7,001 nt of DNA from Nitrospirota bacterium (GTDB lineage: Bacteria; Nitrospinota; Nitrospinia; Nitrospinales; VA-1). Shown here one piece after another: positions 1 to 6,319 of the stretch. A program made the position numbers and the translations under genes. The notes under the pieces are model-generated. The model saw nothing but the letters and a program-made list of their open reading frames with translations, did not search any database and was not told where the DNA came from. The stretch is from NCBI GenBank assembly GCA_003235465.1, contig QJWD01000091.1, positions 1-7,001 of the forward strand, in the 5' to 3' direction. Numbering within the stretch: the stretch's first letter is position 1; the number at the start of each line of letters is the position of its first letter.

Positions 1-131
1 CCGACATCGTGAAGTCCTACAACCTGGGCGTGAATTCATTCATCCTGAAGCCCGGCCGCTACAGCGAGCTGGTCGAGGTGTTCCGCGAACTCAGCCACAA
101 CTGGTTTAAAACCGTCACGCTGCCCCATTAA
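1..131 (+). CDS. Single-domain response regulator, Rcp1-like, C-terminal fragment (partial, 5' end outside window)
   Basis: Reading from base 3 gives 42 codons ending at TAA (129-131); the start lies left of the window. The fragment has the end of a CheY-like receiver: a Y-x-LGVNSFI segment, then the conserved Lys-Pro pair (LKP) that marks the end of beta-strand 5, then the last helix (ELVEVFRELSHNW). The tail after the helix, with an aromatic Trp-Phe and a short LP-containing end, resembles the small Rcp1-type regulators that pair with phytochrome-like or hybrid kinases. There is no output domain after the receiver, so it should act by protein contact or as a phosphorelay carrier. The phosphoacceptor Asp is not visible. 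The gene ends 20 bases before the next kinase gene, so the two are probably co-transcribed. The receiver call is firm; the Rcp1 subtype and partnership are inference. Confidence 0.85.
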   Translation, partial: DIVKSYNLGVNSFILKPGRYSELVEVFRELSHNWFKTVTLPH

Positions 132-137
132 TCCCTA

Positions 138-143
138 TAAGGA
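138..143 (+). promoter_or_regulatory. Ribosome binding site of the REC-histidine kinase gene
   Basis: TAAGGA lies 8 bases before the ATG at 152. It sits in the 20-base gap after the upstream receiver gene and supports ATG 152 as the start, which also leaves exactly one intact receiver domain. Confidence 0.7.
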
Positions 144-151
144 ATCCCCCC

Positions 152-1393
152 ATGGTGCTTGAATCGCTCAGGGTCATGCTGGTCGAAGACGATGGCGATG
201 ATGCTCTCCTGATTTCCGAGATGCTCCGGGAAACCTGGCCCAACGCCCAGATAGACCATAAAACCACGGCGAAGCAAGCCCTGGCCGCTGTAAAAACGCC
301 GTACGACGTTTTCATTTTCGACCACCGCCTGGGCGAGGGCGCGGGCATCGACCTGCTTAAAACCCTGCGCGCGAAAAAAATCGATGCACCCATCATCATC
401 CTCACCGGCCGGGGCGATCAGGAGATCGCCGTCATGGCCATGAAAGCGGGCGCCACCGACTACCTGAACAAGGCGAAGATGAGCGGCGGGACCCTCGCCG
501 ACTCGGTCCGCCACTCGCTCACCCTGCACCGTGAATCCAGGCGCAGGGTGGACACCGAGAACAAGCTCAAGAAATCGCACCAGGAGGTGGTTCAGGCCAA
601 CCGAGAACTAAAGGAATCGGTCAAAAAGCTGAAGGCGGCGCAAACCCAGATCATGCGTACCGAAAAGCTCGCCGGCATCGGCCGCCTCGCCGCCGGCGTG
701 TGCCACGAAATCCTGAACCCGCTCAACATCATCTCCGGCCACACGCAGGCACTCATCATGGAACGGGAGAACGACGAAACGCTGATGGAGGACCTCCGGT
801 CGATCATGGAAGAGATTCAGCGCATCGAGAAAATCATCGGCGGGCTGCTCAAGTTTTCCCGCAAGGGCGATGTGGATCTGAAAGACATGAACATCAACAA
901 GGAGCTCGATTCCGTGCTCTCGATCCTCGAGCGGGACATGAACCTGGAGGGCGTCCAGGTCCATAGGCAGTTCGACCCCGCGCTCCCCGTCATCCCGCTG
1001 GACAGCGACCGCATGCGCCAGGTGTTCCTGAACATCATCAACAACGCCAAGTACGCGATGAAATCCACCCGCGGCGGCACCCTGACCGTGACCACCGAGG
1101 TGCTCGCAAGCAAGAACGGGGCGGCAAATGGCCAGGGCAAGGCGGCGGGCCTGCTGCGCATCAAATTCGCCGATTCGGGCCCAGGCATCAAAAAGGACGA
1201 TTTGCGCAAGATCTTCGACCCCTTTTTCACCACCAAGCCGGAAGACCAGGGAACCGGCCTCGGCCTTTCGGTCTGCCACACCATCATCGAGAAGCACGGC
1301 GGCACGCTGGAAGTGGAAAGCGAGGAGGACCGGGGCGCCACCTTCATCATCGACCTGCCGTGGTCGAGCAAGAAGGAGCCCGTCGCCGGTTGA
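152..1393 (+). CDS. Cytoplasmic hybrid histidine kinase, REC-HisKA-HATPase_c architecture
   Basis: The protein has 413 residues and no membrane segment or signal peptide. An N-terminal receiver domain (about 5-125) has the acidic pocket E12-D13-D14, the phosphoacceptor D57 (in FDHRLGEG), T85 and K107. A charged, heptad-like coiled coil follows (about 128-170). The dimerisation/phosphotransfer domain then carries the phospho-His motif HEILNPLN with H185. The ATPase domain has the N box (N294, N298), G1 (DSGPG, 341-345), F box (FDPFF, 355-359) and G2 (GTGLG, 367-371), so all catalytic boxes are intact. A Gly/Ala-rich loop (about 321-333) interrupts the strands before G1. No PAS, GAF or periplasmic sensor domain is seen, so the N-terminal receiver probably serves as the input. 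The gene follows a single-domain receiver gene by 20 bases, which suggests a phosphorelay pair. It converges on the flagellar operon with 37 bases between stop codons. The signal and target are not evident from the sequence. Confidence 0.93.
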   Translation: MVLESLRVMLVEDDGDDALLISEMLRETWPNAQIDHKTTAKQALAAVKTPYDVFIFDHRLGEGAGIDLLKTLRAKKIDAPIIILTGRGDQEIAVMAMKAGATDYLNKAKMSGGTLADSVRHSLTLHRESRRRVDTENKLKKSHQEVVQANRELKESVKKLKAAQTQIMRTEKLAGIGRLAAGVCHEILNPLNIISGHTQALIMERENDETLMEDLRSIMEEIQRIEKIIGGLLKFSRKGDVDLKDMNINKELDSVLSILERDMNLEGVQVHRQFDPALPVIPLDSDRMRQVFLNIINNAKYAMKSTRGGTLTVTTEVLASKNGAANGQGKAAGLLRIKFADSGPGIKKDDLRKIFDPFFTTKPEDQGTGLGLSVCHTIIEKHGGTLEVESEEDRGATFIIDLPWSSKKEPVAG

Positions 1394-1430
1394 GACGGCC
1401 AGGCTCTTTTCCACCTTTCCTGTTTAATAT

Positions 1431-2453
1431 CTAAAGCAGAAAATCGAGCAACGAGGGTTGCAGGGCCTGCGACGTGGCGGCGAGCGTCGCCTGCAGGGCC
1501 TGCTCCAGGCGGGCGAGGTCCGACGCGCTTTTGATCAGGTCGGCGTCTTCGATGTCGGCGAGCGCGGCGGATTTGTCGACGATGTCCTGCTCGTGGTTGA
1601 ACTCGGTGTTTTCGGCCAGGCGCAGGTTGGCCCCGATGATGGCGCGCGACTGGTTGACCGCCGTCAACGCGCCGTCGAGGTTGGCGAGCGAGGCGGTGAT
1701 GCCGGGGGTGTCGTTCCTCTCCAGCGCCAGCTTGAGCTGAATCAGCGTGGTGATCACATTCCTGCCGCCGCCCAGACCCAGGTCCGCCGCCACGGAGCCG
1801 GGGCCGACATCGGTGACGATGGCGACGCTGGCCGGGTCGTTTGAGTCGATGGTGAGGGCGTTGCCCAGGCTGTTGATGCCGGCGGTGACGTTAAGCCCCG
1901 CCGCGTTGATGGCGGCGATGACGTCGTCCACCGTCATGCCCAGGGCGATGGCGATGTTGGCGGATGCACCCGAGAGGTCTGTTATCTGCAACGAGCCGGC
2001 AGCCACGCCCTGGCCACCGTTCAGGTCATCCACCAGCGTTTGGGTGGTGAGTACCGGATTCAAGTCCACCCCTAGAACGTCGGAACCGGGCAGGCCGATG
2101 GTGAGGCGCGTGTCGCTGTCGATTTCGATGCGGAAGCTCTCGCTGTTGCCCTGGTAGAGGGCGGCGCTCGCCAGTTCCCGCCCCCGGGTCAGGCCCTGGC
2201 CGATGGTGTCTAGCGCGCTGTCGGCGCTCTCCATGAACAGACCGTTGTTGTTGATGTTACGGATGAACTGGCTCGCCTGGGCGAGGCTCGTGCGAATCAC
2301 CAGGCCGTCGCGCATGTCCGAAGGGTCGTCGCTTGGGCTCTGGATGCGCTTGCCCGAGGCGATCTCGACCTGCGCGCGAAACAGATCCTCCGTGATTTTA
2401 AAGATATTGCTGAGCGCCGCGCGCTGCATCATTTGCGACGTCACGCGGAACAT
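1431..2453 (-). CDS. flgL: Hook-filament junction protein FlgL (HAP3), with a flagellin-IN module and an apparently shortened D1 domain
   Basis: FlgL is secreted by the flagellar type III system and forms the second junction layer, joining FlgK to the filament. The 340-residue protein has the flagellin-like N-terminal helices (MFRVTSQMM, then IASGKRIQSPSDDPSD at about 32-47) and the matching C-terminal helices, ending in the typical LQPSLLDFLL. In the middle (about 128-231) is a flagellin-IN-like module with the features DLNGGQGVAAGSLQITDLSG and TVDDVIAAINAAG. Between RGRELASAA (91-98) and YQGNSESFRIEI (100-111) the usual second D1 helix and the GRYLFxG motif are missing; the reading frame is intact across this point. 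The start at 2453 is supported by AGGGGAG (2460-2466), 6 bases upstream. It is the last gene of the operon in this window and lies 28 bases after flgK. The family call is secure. Whether the shortened D1 is natural or an assembly or isolate-specific deletion cannot be told here. Confidence 0.92.
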   Translation of the reverse strand: MFRVTSQMMQRAALSNIFKITEDLFRAQVEIASGKRIQSPSDDPSDMRDGLVIRTSLAQASQFIRNINNNGLFMESADSALDTIGQGLTRGRELASAALYQGNSESFRIEIDSDTRLTIGLPGSDVLGVDLNPVLTTQTLVDDLNGGQGVAAGSLQITDLSGASANIAIALGMTVDDVIAAINAAGLNVTAGINSLGNALTIDSNDPASVAIVTDVGPGSVAADLGLGGGRNVITTLIQLKLALERNDTPGITASLANLDGALTAVNQSRAIIGANLRLAENTEFNHEQDIVDKSAALADIEDADLIKSASDLARLEQALQATLAATSQALQPSLLDFLL

Positions 2454-2459
2454 GCGTCT

Positions 2460-2466
2460 CTCCCCT
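2460..2466 (-). promoter_or_regulatory. Ribosome binding site of flgL
   Basis: AGGGGAG on the minus strand lies 6 bases before the flgL ATG, within the 28-base gap after the flgK stop. It is a strong site, so flgL should be translated independently of flgK rather than only by coupling. Confidence 0.65.
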
Positions 2467-2481
2467 GGCCGCCTGCCCTCA

Positions 2482-4158
2482 TCACAGCTGGCTTAGAAGC
2501 GTGTCGAACATCTCCTCGACCACGGCGATCACCCTGGCCGAGGCGTTGAACGCCTGCTGGAATTTGATCATCTGGATCATTTCCTCGTCGATGGAAACCC
2601 CGGAAATGCTGTCGCGCCGGTTGCTGAGCTGGAGCAGCACCCCCTCCTGCTGGGTGAACCCGGCCTGCGCTGTAAACGACTTCACCCCCACCTGGCTGAC
2701 CAGGGAGTTGTAGAACTCGTCGATGGTGAGGCTGCCGGTTGGGCTCAGGCTTACGCTGTCGAACAGGAACGCGTTCTGCAGTTCGGCCAGGGCGATGGCG
2801 TTGTCGCCGTCGCCGGCGAGGGTCAGCCCGGCGGCGATTTTGTTCAGGTCGCCGAGAACGGCGGGGTCCACCGCCATGGCGCGCGCCGCCCCCTTGGAAG
2901 TGGAGATCACCGCTTCGTCCCCCGGGTCGGGGGTGCCGGTGATGGTCACCGCCAGGCCGCCGGCCAGGTTGAACGGCGTTCCCGAAGTGAAGGCGAAGGA
3001 ACCGAGGGCCGTGTTGGTGGTTTCGTCCACCAGGTCAAAGCTGCCCGACCCGATGAAGGTCAGCCGGAAACGGTCGATGGATGCGGTGCCGGGGCTCACC
3101 ACCTGCACCGTCACCGTGGCGCTTCCGGTATTGTTGGTGCTTGTCAGCACGCTCGGCTGGTTGGCGGTGAAAAAATCCACGCCGGTGCTGCCGTCCAGGC
3201 CGAAGCCCAGCAGGTGCTGGCGGTTGAATTCGCGGATGAAGCCGGCGGCCAGAAGATCCAGCCTGTCGATCACCGAGGCGAGTTCGACATCGCGCATGTC
3301 GAGGTAGCCCTTCAGCGCCCCGCCGGTGATGGTGGTGGTGATGTTCTTTAAGACCCCCTGTCCCCGGTCAACGAGCACGTCCCTGAACGACTGGTTGTCG
3401 CCGTTTAAGGCGGTGGAGAGAGAGAAGGCCTTCGACCCGAGAACCAGCGCCGTGCCGTCGCTCAAGGTGATGCCGATCTGACCATTCATCTCGTCCAGCG
3501 TGGTGATATCGATTTTTTCCGATAACGCCTTGATGAGCAGATCGCGGCGGTCGCGCTCGCCGTTGGCGACAACCGCCCCGGCCTCGCTGCCGTGGATTTC
3601 CTCGTTCAGCTTGGCGATCTCGGCGGTAAGCGCGTTGATCTCGGTCACCTCGTCCACCACGGCGAAATCGATGCTGCGCTGAATCTCGAACAGCTCGCTT
3701 CCCAGGTGGTTGAACACCGACGCAAGCGACTGCCCCTCGGCCAACAGCACAGCCCGCTCGGCCAGCCCGCCGGGGTTGCTGGAAAGATCCTGCAAGCTGG
3801 CGAAAAAGCTGCTTAAGCTTCTGTTCACGCTCTGGCTCAGGTTTTCGTTGAACAGGATGTCGAGCTGCTGGAAGATATCCAGCCTGACGCGGAACTCGCC
3901 GGTGCGCTGGCCCTCGCCGACGATCTGCTCGAACAGGAACTGGTCGTGCACCCGCTCGATGCCCGCCACCAGGACGCCGGTTCCCAGTTGCCCGACAGCG
4001 GTGTTTCTGGGGATGTTCGGGGTGAGGAAGACTTCCTGGCGGGAATAGCCTTCGGTCTCGACGTTGGCGATGTTGTTGCCGGTGACCTCGATGGCGAGCT
4101 GCTGCGCCAGGAGCCCCAGTTTCGCGGTGTTTAGAATGCTGAAGACGTTGGATGCCAT
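2482..4158 (-). CDS. flgK: Flagellar hook-associated protein FlgK (HAP1)
   Basis: FlgK is exported through the flagellar type III apparatus and forms the first junction layer on the hook tip. The 558-residue length is normal for the family. The N-terminal rod/hook helix motif is clear (LAIEVTGNNIANVETEGYSRQ, about 21-41), followed by long D1 helices (about 84-215). The segment KGYLDMRD (283-290) is typical of the family. A beta-rich middle region (about 335-420, with GSATVTVQVV, FRLTFIGSGSF and GLAVTITGTPDPGDE) is the variable surface domain seen in many FlgK proteins. The C-terminal D0 helix reads SGVSIDEEMIQMIKFQQAFNASARVI (about 519-544), ending in MFDTLLSQL. It follows flgN by 9 bases, and its ribosome site TGAGG (4166-4170) includes the flgN stop codon, so translation of the chaperone and its client is likely coupled. 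Nothing is truncated or missing. Confidence 0.97.
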   Translation of the reverse strand: MASNVFSILNTAKLGLLAQQLAIEVTGNNIANVETEGYSRQEVFLTPNIPRNTAVGQLGTGVLVAGIERVHDQFLFEQIVGEGQRTGEFRVRLDIFQQLDILFNENLSQSVNRSLSSFFASLQDLSSNPGGLAERAVLLAEGQSLASVFNHLGSELFEIQRSIDFAVVDEVTEINALTAEIAKLNEEIHGSEAGAVVANGERDRRDLLIKALSEKIDITTLDEMNGQIGITLSDGTALVLGSKAFSLSTALNGDNQSFRDVLVDRGQGVLKNITTTITGGALKGYLDMRDVELASVIDRLDLLAAGFIREFNRQHLLGFGLDGSTGVDFFTANQPSVLTSTNNTGSATVTVQVVSPGTASIDRFRLTFIGSGSFDLVDETTNTALGSFAFTSGTPFNLAGGLAVTITGTPDPGDEAVISTSKGAARAMAVDPAVLGDLNKIAAGLTLAGDGDNAIALAELQNAFLFDSVSLSPTGSLTIDEFYNSLVSQVGVKSFTAQAGFTQQEGVLLQLSNRRDSISGVSIDEEMIQMIKFQQAFNASARVIAVVEEMFDTLLSQL

Positions 4159-4165
4159 TGCCGGG

Positions 4166-4170
4166 CCTCA
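4166..4170 (-). promoter_or_regulatory. flgK ribosome binding site overlapping the flgN stop codon
   Basis: TGAGG on the minus strand includes the flgN TGA and sits 7 bases before the flgK ATG. The overlap means ribosomes ending flgN finish on the initiation site of flgK, which fits coupled production of an export chaperone and its substrate. Confidence 0.6.
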
Positions 4171-4671
4171 GACATCGGTGCTGAGCAGGCGCCCCTGGTG
4201 TTTGGTCTCATCCAGGCGGCCATTGGCATGGTAGGGCGAGGCGGCCTTTTCCACGGTGGCGTGCAGAAACGCCAGGGATTTTTTGAAGTTCAGCGCCGAG
4301 CGGTCCATCAAAGCGCGTATCTCGCCGCTCTTCTTGTTGATGGCGGCGATTTTGGCGAGCAGCGTTTCGCGGTTTTTCGCTAGCTCCCGGTTGATGGGGT
4401 CGTCCTGCATGCGGATGAGCGTGCGAAGGGTGAGGCGGCGCTCGCCGGTGCCCAGTTTCTTCTCGATTCTCGACATCAGGGCTATTCTCGCTTCTTCCAG
4501 GCCCTGAATGCGCTGAACGAGCTTCCCTTTCCGTGGGCCTATGTCTTCCACGTTTTTTAGCGAGTAACGGGTGAGGGCATCCCACTCCTCACCGAGAAGA
4601 GTGAGGAAGGCATCGTAAAGGGCGATCTTTTTTTCAAGAAGGTGGTTGAGTTCCCAAAGCAGTGGTTTCAT
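4168..4671 (-). CDS. flgN: Flagellar export chaperone FlgN family protein
   Basis: FlgN binds the C-terminal helices of FlgK and FlgL in the cytoplasm and brings them to the flagellar export gate. The 167-residue protein is soluble, almost entirely helical and charged, with heptad-like stretches (about 1-70 and 95-142), as expected of this poorly conserved family. The C-terminal part, with LMDRSALNFKKSLAFL followed by SPYHANGRLDE (about 121-155), matches the usual FlgN ending, where a long helix precedes a Y-x-x-x-G motif. Its place directly before flgK and flgL strongly supports the call. The start ATG overlaps the flgJ stop as ATGA. The only purine-rich stretch, GGGGGAG (4674-4680), is just 2 bases from the ATG, so initiation probably relies on coupling to flgJ. 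Sequence alone gives moderate evidence; context raises it to strong. Confidence 0.88.
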   Translation of the reverse strand: MKPLLWELNHLLEKKIALYDAFLTLLGEEWDALTRYSLKNVEDIGPRKGKLVQRIQGLEEARIALMSRIEKKLGTGERRLTLRTLIRMQDDPINRELAKNRETLLAKIAAINKKSGEIRALMDRSALNFKKSLAFLHATVEKAASPYHANGRLDETKHQGRLLSTDV

Positions 4672-5066
4672 GGCTCCCCCGGCATGGCGATGGTTTTCGG
4701 CAGGGCGGCCTGCATTTCGCTTGCGCGCCGGATCGCCAGGTCGATTCGTTTAAGATCCTTGTAAATCACATCGGCAAGTCCCAGCCCCTTCTTTAGGCTC
4801 ACTTCGCCCGCCAGCTGCTGGTCGAACATCGATTCGTACATGTCCAGCGAGAAGCTGCTGAAAAGGCCGGATTTGGGGACCGTGGCGCGCATCGACTTTT
4901 GCAGGTACTGAACGAACACGGCTTCAAACTCGCCGGCGAGCGCCTTGAGTTCGGCGTCGGTTTTCGCCCCTTCGGCTTCGCCGGCACGCTTCATCCCGGC
5001 GAGGCGGGCATCGCCCAGGTTGAATAGGGCCTGCTCCTTGATTGCGTCCGGCGTGTAGATCGTCAT
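4668..5066 (-). CDS. flgJ: Rod-binding protein FlgJ, N-terminal domain only
   Basis: FlgJ acts in the periplasm as a scaffold or cap for rod assembly. The 132-residue protein is a single rod-binding domain (about 39-106): LKALAGEFEAVFVQYLQKSMR (41-60), then TVPKSGLFSS (62-71), MYESMFDQQLAGEVS and KGLGLADVIYKDL. The C-terminal peptidoglycan-hydrolase (glucosaminidase) domain of enterobacterial FlgJ, which runs to about 310 residues, is absent. This short form is common outside gammaproteobacteria, where a separate hydrolase opens the cell wall for the rod; no such hydrolase is in this window. There is no signal peptide, in keeping with export by the flagellar apparatus. The start at 5066 is supported by AGGGAG (5073-5078), 6 bases upstream. 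The stop overlaps the flgN start (ATGA). Confidence 0.93.
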   Translation of the reverse strand: MTIYTPDAIKEQALFNLGDARLAGMKRAGEAEGAKTDAELKALAGEFEAVFVQYLQKSMRATVPKSGLFSSFSLDMYESMFDQQLAGEVSLKKGLGLADVIYKDLKRIDLAIRRASEMQAALPKTIAMPGEP

Positions 5067-5072
5067 ACCCGG

Positions 5073-5078
5073 CTCCCT
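5073..5078 (-). promoter_or_regulatory. Ribosome binding site of flgJ
   Basis: AGGGAG on the minus strand lies 6 bases before the flgJ ATG. It fixes the start at 5066 although the frame stays open for some distance upstream. Confidence 0.6.
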
Positions 5079-5084
5079 GGTCTG

Positions 5085-5122
5085 GCTTTGGCGGGGGTGG
5101 CAGGCCGGCCTCCGGCCAAAGC
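5085..5122 (-). repeat. Nested inverted repeat (possible RNA hairpin) between flgI and flgJ
   Basis: The outer arms are a perfect 8-base inverted repeat: GCTTTGGC at 5085-5092 and GCCAAAGC at 5115-5122. Partly overlapping the right arm is a second perfect repeat with a 6-base stem and 3-base loop (GGCCGG-CCT-CCGGCC, 5103-5117). Because they share bases 5115-5117, the two structures compete and only one can be fully formed. No T-run follows on the minus strand, so this is not a standard intrinsic terminator. Its base is only about 6 bases upstream of the flgJ ribosome site, so it could influence translation or 3' end stability of the flgH-flgI segment. Confidence 0.5.
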
Positions 5123-5179
5123 GCGAAAAGCCGCCCCGGCGTCCAGCGCGGCAAAGCCTCGCGCCAGCCCCGCCCGCCG

Positions 5180-6301
5180 TTAAATGATATCGAGTTCCGC
5201 GTGCAGGGCGCCGGCGGCTTTCATCGCCTGCAATATGGAGATCAGGTCCCTCGGCGTCACGCCGATGGCGTTCAGGCCGTTGACCACCTCTCCCAGCGTC
5301 ACGCTTTTCGGCACGATAAGGAGCTTGTCCTCACCCTCTTCAACCAGAATGCGGGTGCGCGGCACGACCACGGTTTCCCCCTCGCGGCTGAAAGGCGCGG
5401 GCTGCGATACTTCGGGCTCCTCGCGAATCTGGATGAACAGGCTGCCGTGGGCCACCGCCACCGCCGAAACCTGGACGCTTTCCCCCATCACCACGGTTCC
5501 CGTTCGCTCATCGAGGATCACCCGGGCAACGGTGTCCGGCTCCACTTCCAGGCCCTCGATGCGGGAAACGAACACTGAGGTGCTGTCCTGGTATTTCTCC
5601 GGCACCGCCACCTTCACGGTGCGGCCGTCGAGCACACTGGCCGACTCGTCCTTCATCGTTTTGTTGATCGCGCCGACGATACGCCCCGCCGTGGTGAAAT
5701 CGGTGGTCTTCAGGGACAGGACGATCTCCTCCTTGCTGTTGAAGGTGTTCGGCAATTCCCGCTCCACCAGCGCCCCGCCGGCGATGCGCCCCACGGTCAG
5801 GTGGTTTTTCTGCACGCCGCGCGCCTGCCCGCTCACCGAGAAGCCGCCGATGGAAAGCGGCCCCTGGGCGACGGAATAGGTGTGGCCGTCCGGTCCTTTG
5901 AGCGGGGTCATGAGCAGGGTGCCGCCCTGCAGGCTCTTGGAATCGCCAAGTGAGGACACGTTGACGTCGATGCGGTCCCCCTGGCGGGCGAAGGGCGGCA
6001 ACTCGGCGGTGACGATGACGGTGGCGATGTTCTTGAACTTGAGCTGGTCGACCTCGTTTTCCGGAATCGTGACCCCCATTTTGCGCAGCAGGTTGACGAT
6101 GGTCTGGATCGAAAAGAAAACGTTGGTGGCGCTGTCGCCGGTGCCGGCGAGGCCGATGACCAGGCCGAAACCCATCAGCTGGTTGTTGCGCACGCCGCGG
6201 ATGTTGGCCAGGTCCTTGATGCGCGCCGCGCCGGCGGTTTCCGCGAACAGAAAAACGGTGAGGACGGCGGCGGCGATTTTAAACAGCATGGAGGTGCGCA
6301 T
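5180..6301 (-). CDS. flgI: Flagellar P-ring protein FlgI precursor
   Basis: FlgI forms the ring in the peptidoglycan layer around the rod, part of the bushing with the FlgH L-ring. The 373-residue precursor has a Sec signal peptide: a basic start (MRTSMLFK), a hydrophobic core (about 9-20) and a likely cut after A25 in ETAGA-A. The mature protein begins ARIKDLANIRGVRNNQL, the usual FlgI N-terminus. Family motifs run the whole length: GFGLVIGLAGTGDS (44-57), ATVIVTAELPPFARQGDRIDV (about 93-113), SLQGGTLLMTPLKGPDG (about 123-139), TTDFTTAGRI, and the C-terminal VTPRDLISILQAMKAAGALHAELDII. Length and ends are normal. The start at 6301 is favoured over the internal Met5 because AAGGA (6310-6314) is 8 bases upstream and the basic residue needed by the signal peptide is kept. 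flgH ends 18 bases upstream. Confidence 0.97.
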   Translation of the reverse strand: MRTSMLFKIAAAVLTVFLFAETAGAARIKDLANIRGVRNNQLMGFGLVIGLAGTGDSATNVFFSIQTIVNLLRKMGVTIPENEVDQLKFKNIATVIVTAELPPFARQGDRIDVNVSSLGDSKSLQGGTLLMTPLKGPDGHTYSVAQGPLSIGGFSVSGQARGVQKNHLTVGRIAGGALVERELPNTFNSKEEIVLSLKTTDFTTAGRIVGAINKTMKDESASVLDGRTVKVAVPEKYQDSTSVFVSRIEGLEVEPDTVARVILDERTGTVVMGESVQVSAVAVAHGSLFIQIREEPEVSQPAPFSREGETVVVPRTRILVEEGEDKLLIVPKSVTLGEVVNGLNAIGVTPRDLISILQAMKAAGALHAELDII

Positions 6302-6309
6302 GGTTACGA

Positions 6310-6314
6310 TCCTT
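6310..6314 (-). promoter_or_regulatory. Ribosome binding site of flgI
   Basis: AAGGA on the minus strand, 8 bases before the ATG at 6301. It decides between this start and the in-frame ATG 12 bases further on, which has no comparable site. Confidence 0.65.
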
Positions 6315-6319
6315 AAGGG

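Larger units (their letters stand above)
5067..5179 (-). other. flgI-flgJ intergenic spacer, the longest gap in the flagellar operon
   Basis: The 113 bases between the flgI stop and the flgJ start are far longer than the other gaps in the operon (overlap to 28 bases). The spacer is very GC-rich and has no convincing small gene. It contains nested inverted repeats (listed separately), the flgJ ribosome site at 5073-5078 and a sigma-54-like near match at 5151-5166. Possible roles are RNA processing or stability control, partial attenuation, or an internal promoter; none can be decided by eye. Confidence 0.5.

Noticed and set aside
1386..1412. Possible terminator stem GCCG-N7-CGGC followed by a short T-run
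   Set aside because: The stem is only 4 base pairs, overlaps the stop codon, and the CTCTTTT stretch is 9 or more bases away; too weak to call.
608..1414. Long minus-strand open frame of 268 codons under the kinase gene
   Set aside because: It is antisense to a gene with every kinase motif intact, its translation has no family features, and its length is explained by GC-rich third positions.
2900..3155. Beta-rich middle of FlgK as a foreign insertion
   Set aside because: Comparable variable beta domains occur in many FlgK proteins, and the base composition matches its surroundings.
4668..5066. flgJ as a truncated gene because the hydrolase domain is missing
   Set aside because: Rod-binding-only FlgJ is a normal form in many phyla, and the operon continues cleanly into flgN with an ATGA overlap, so there is no sign of decay.
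4924..5154. Small minus-strand frame of 76 codons bridging the flgI-flgJ spacer
   Set aside because: It overlaps flgJ in another frame, has a low-complexity Pro/Gly/Arg-rich product and no good ribosome site, so I do not call it a gene or a relic of flgM.
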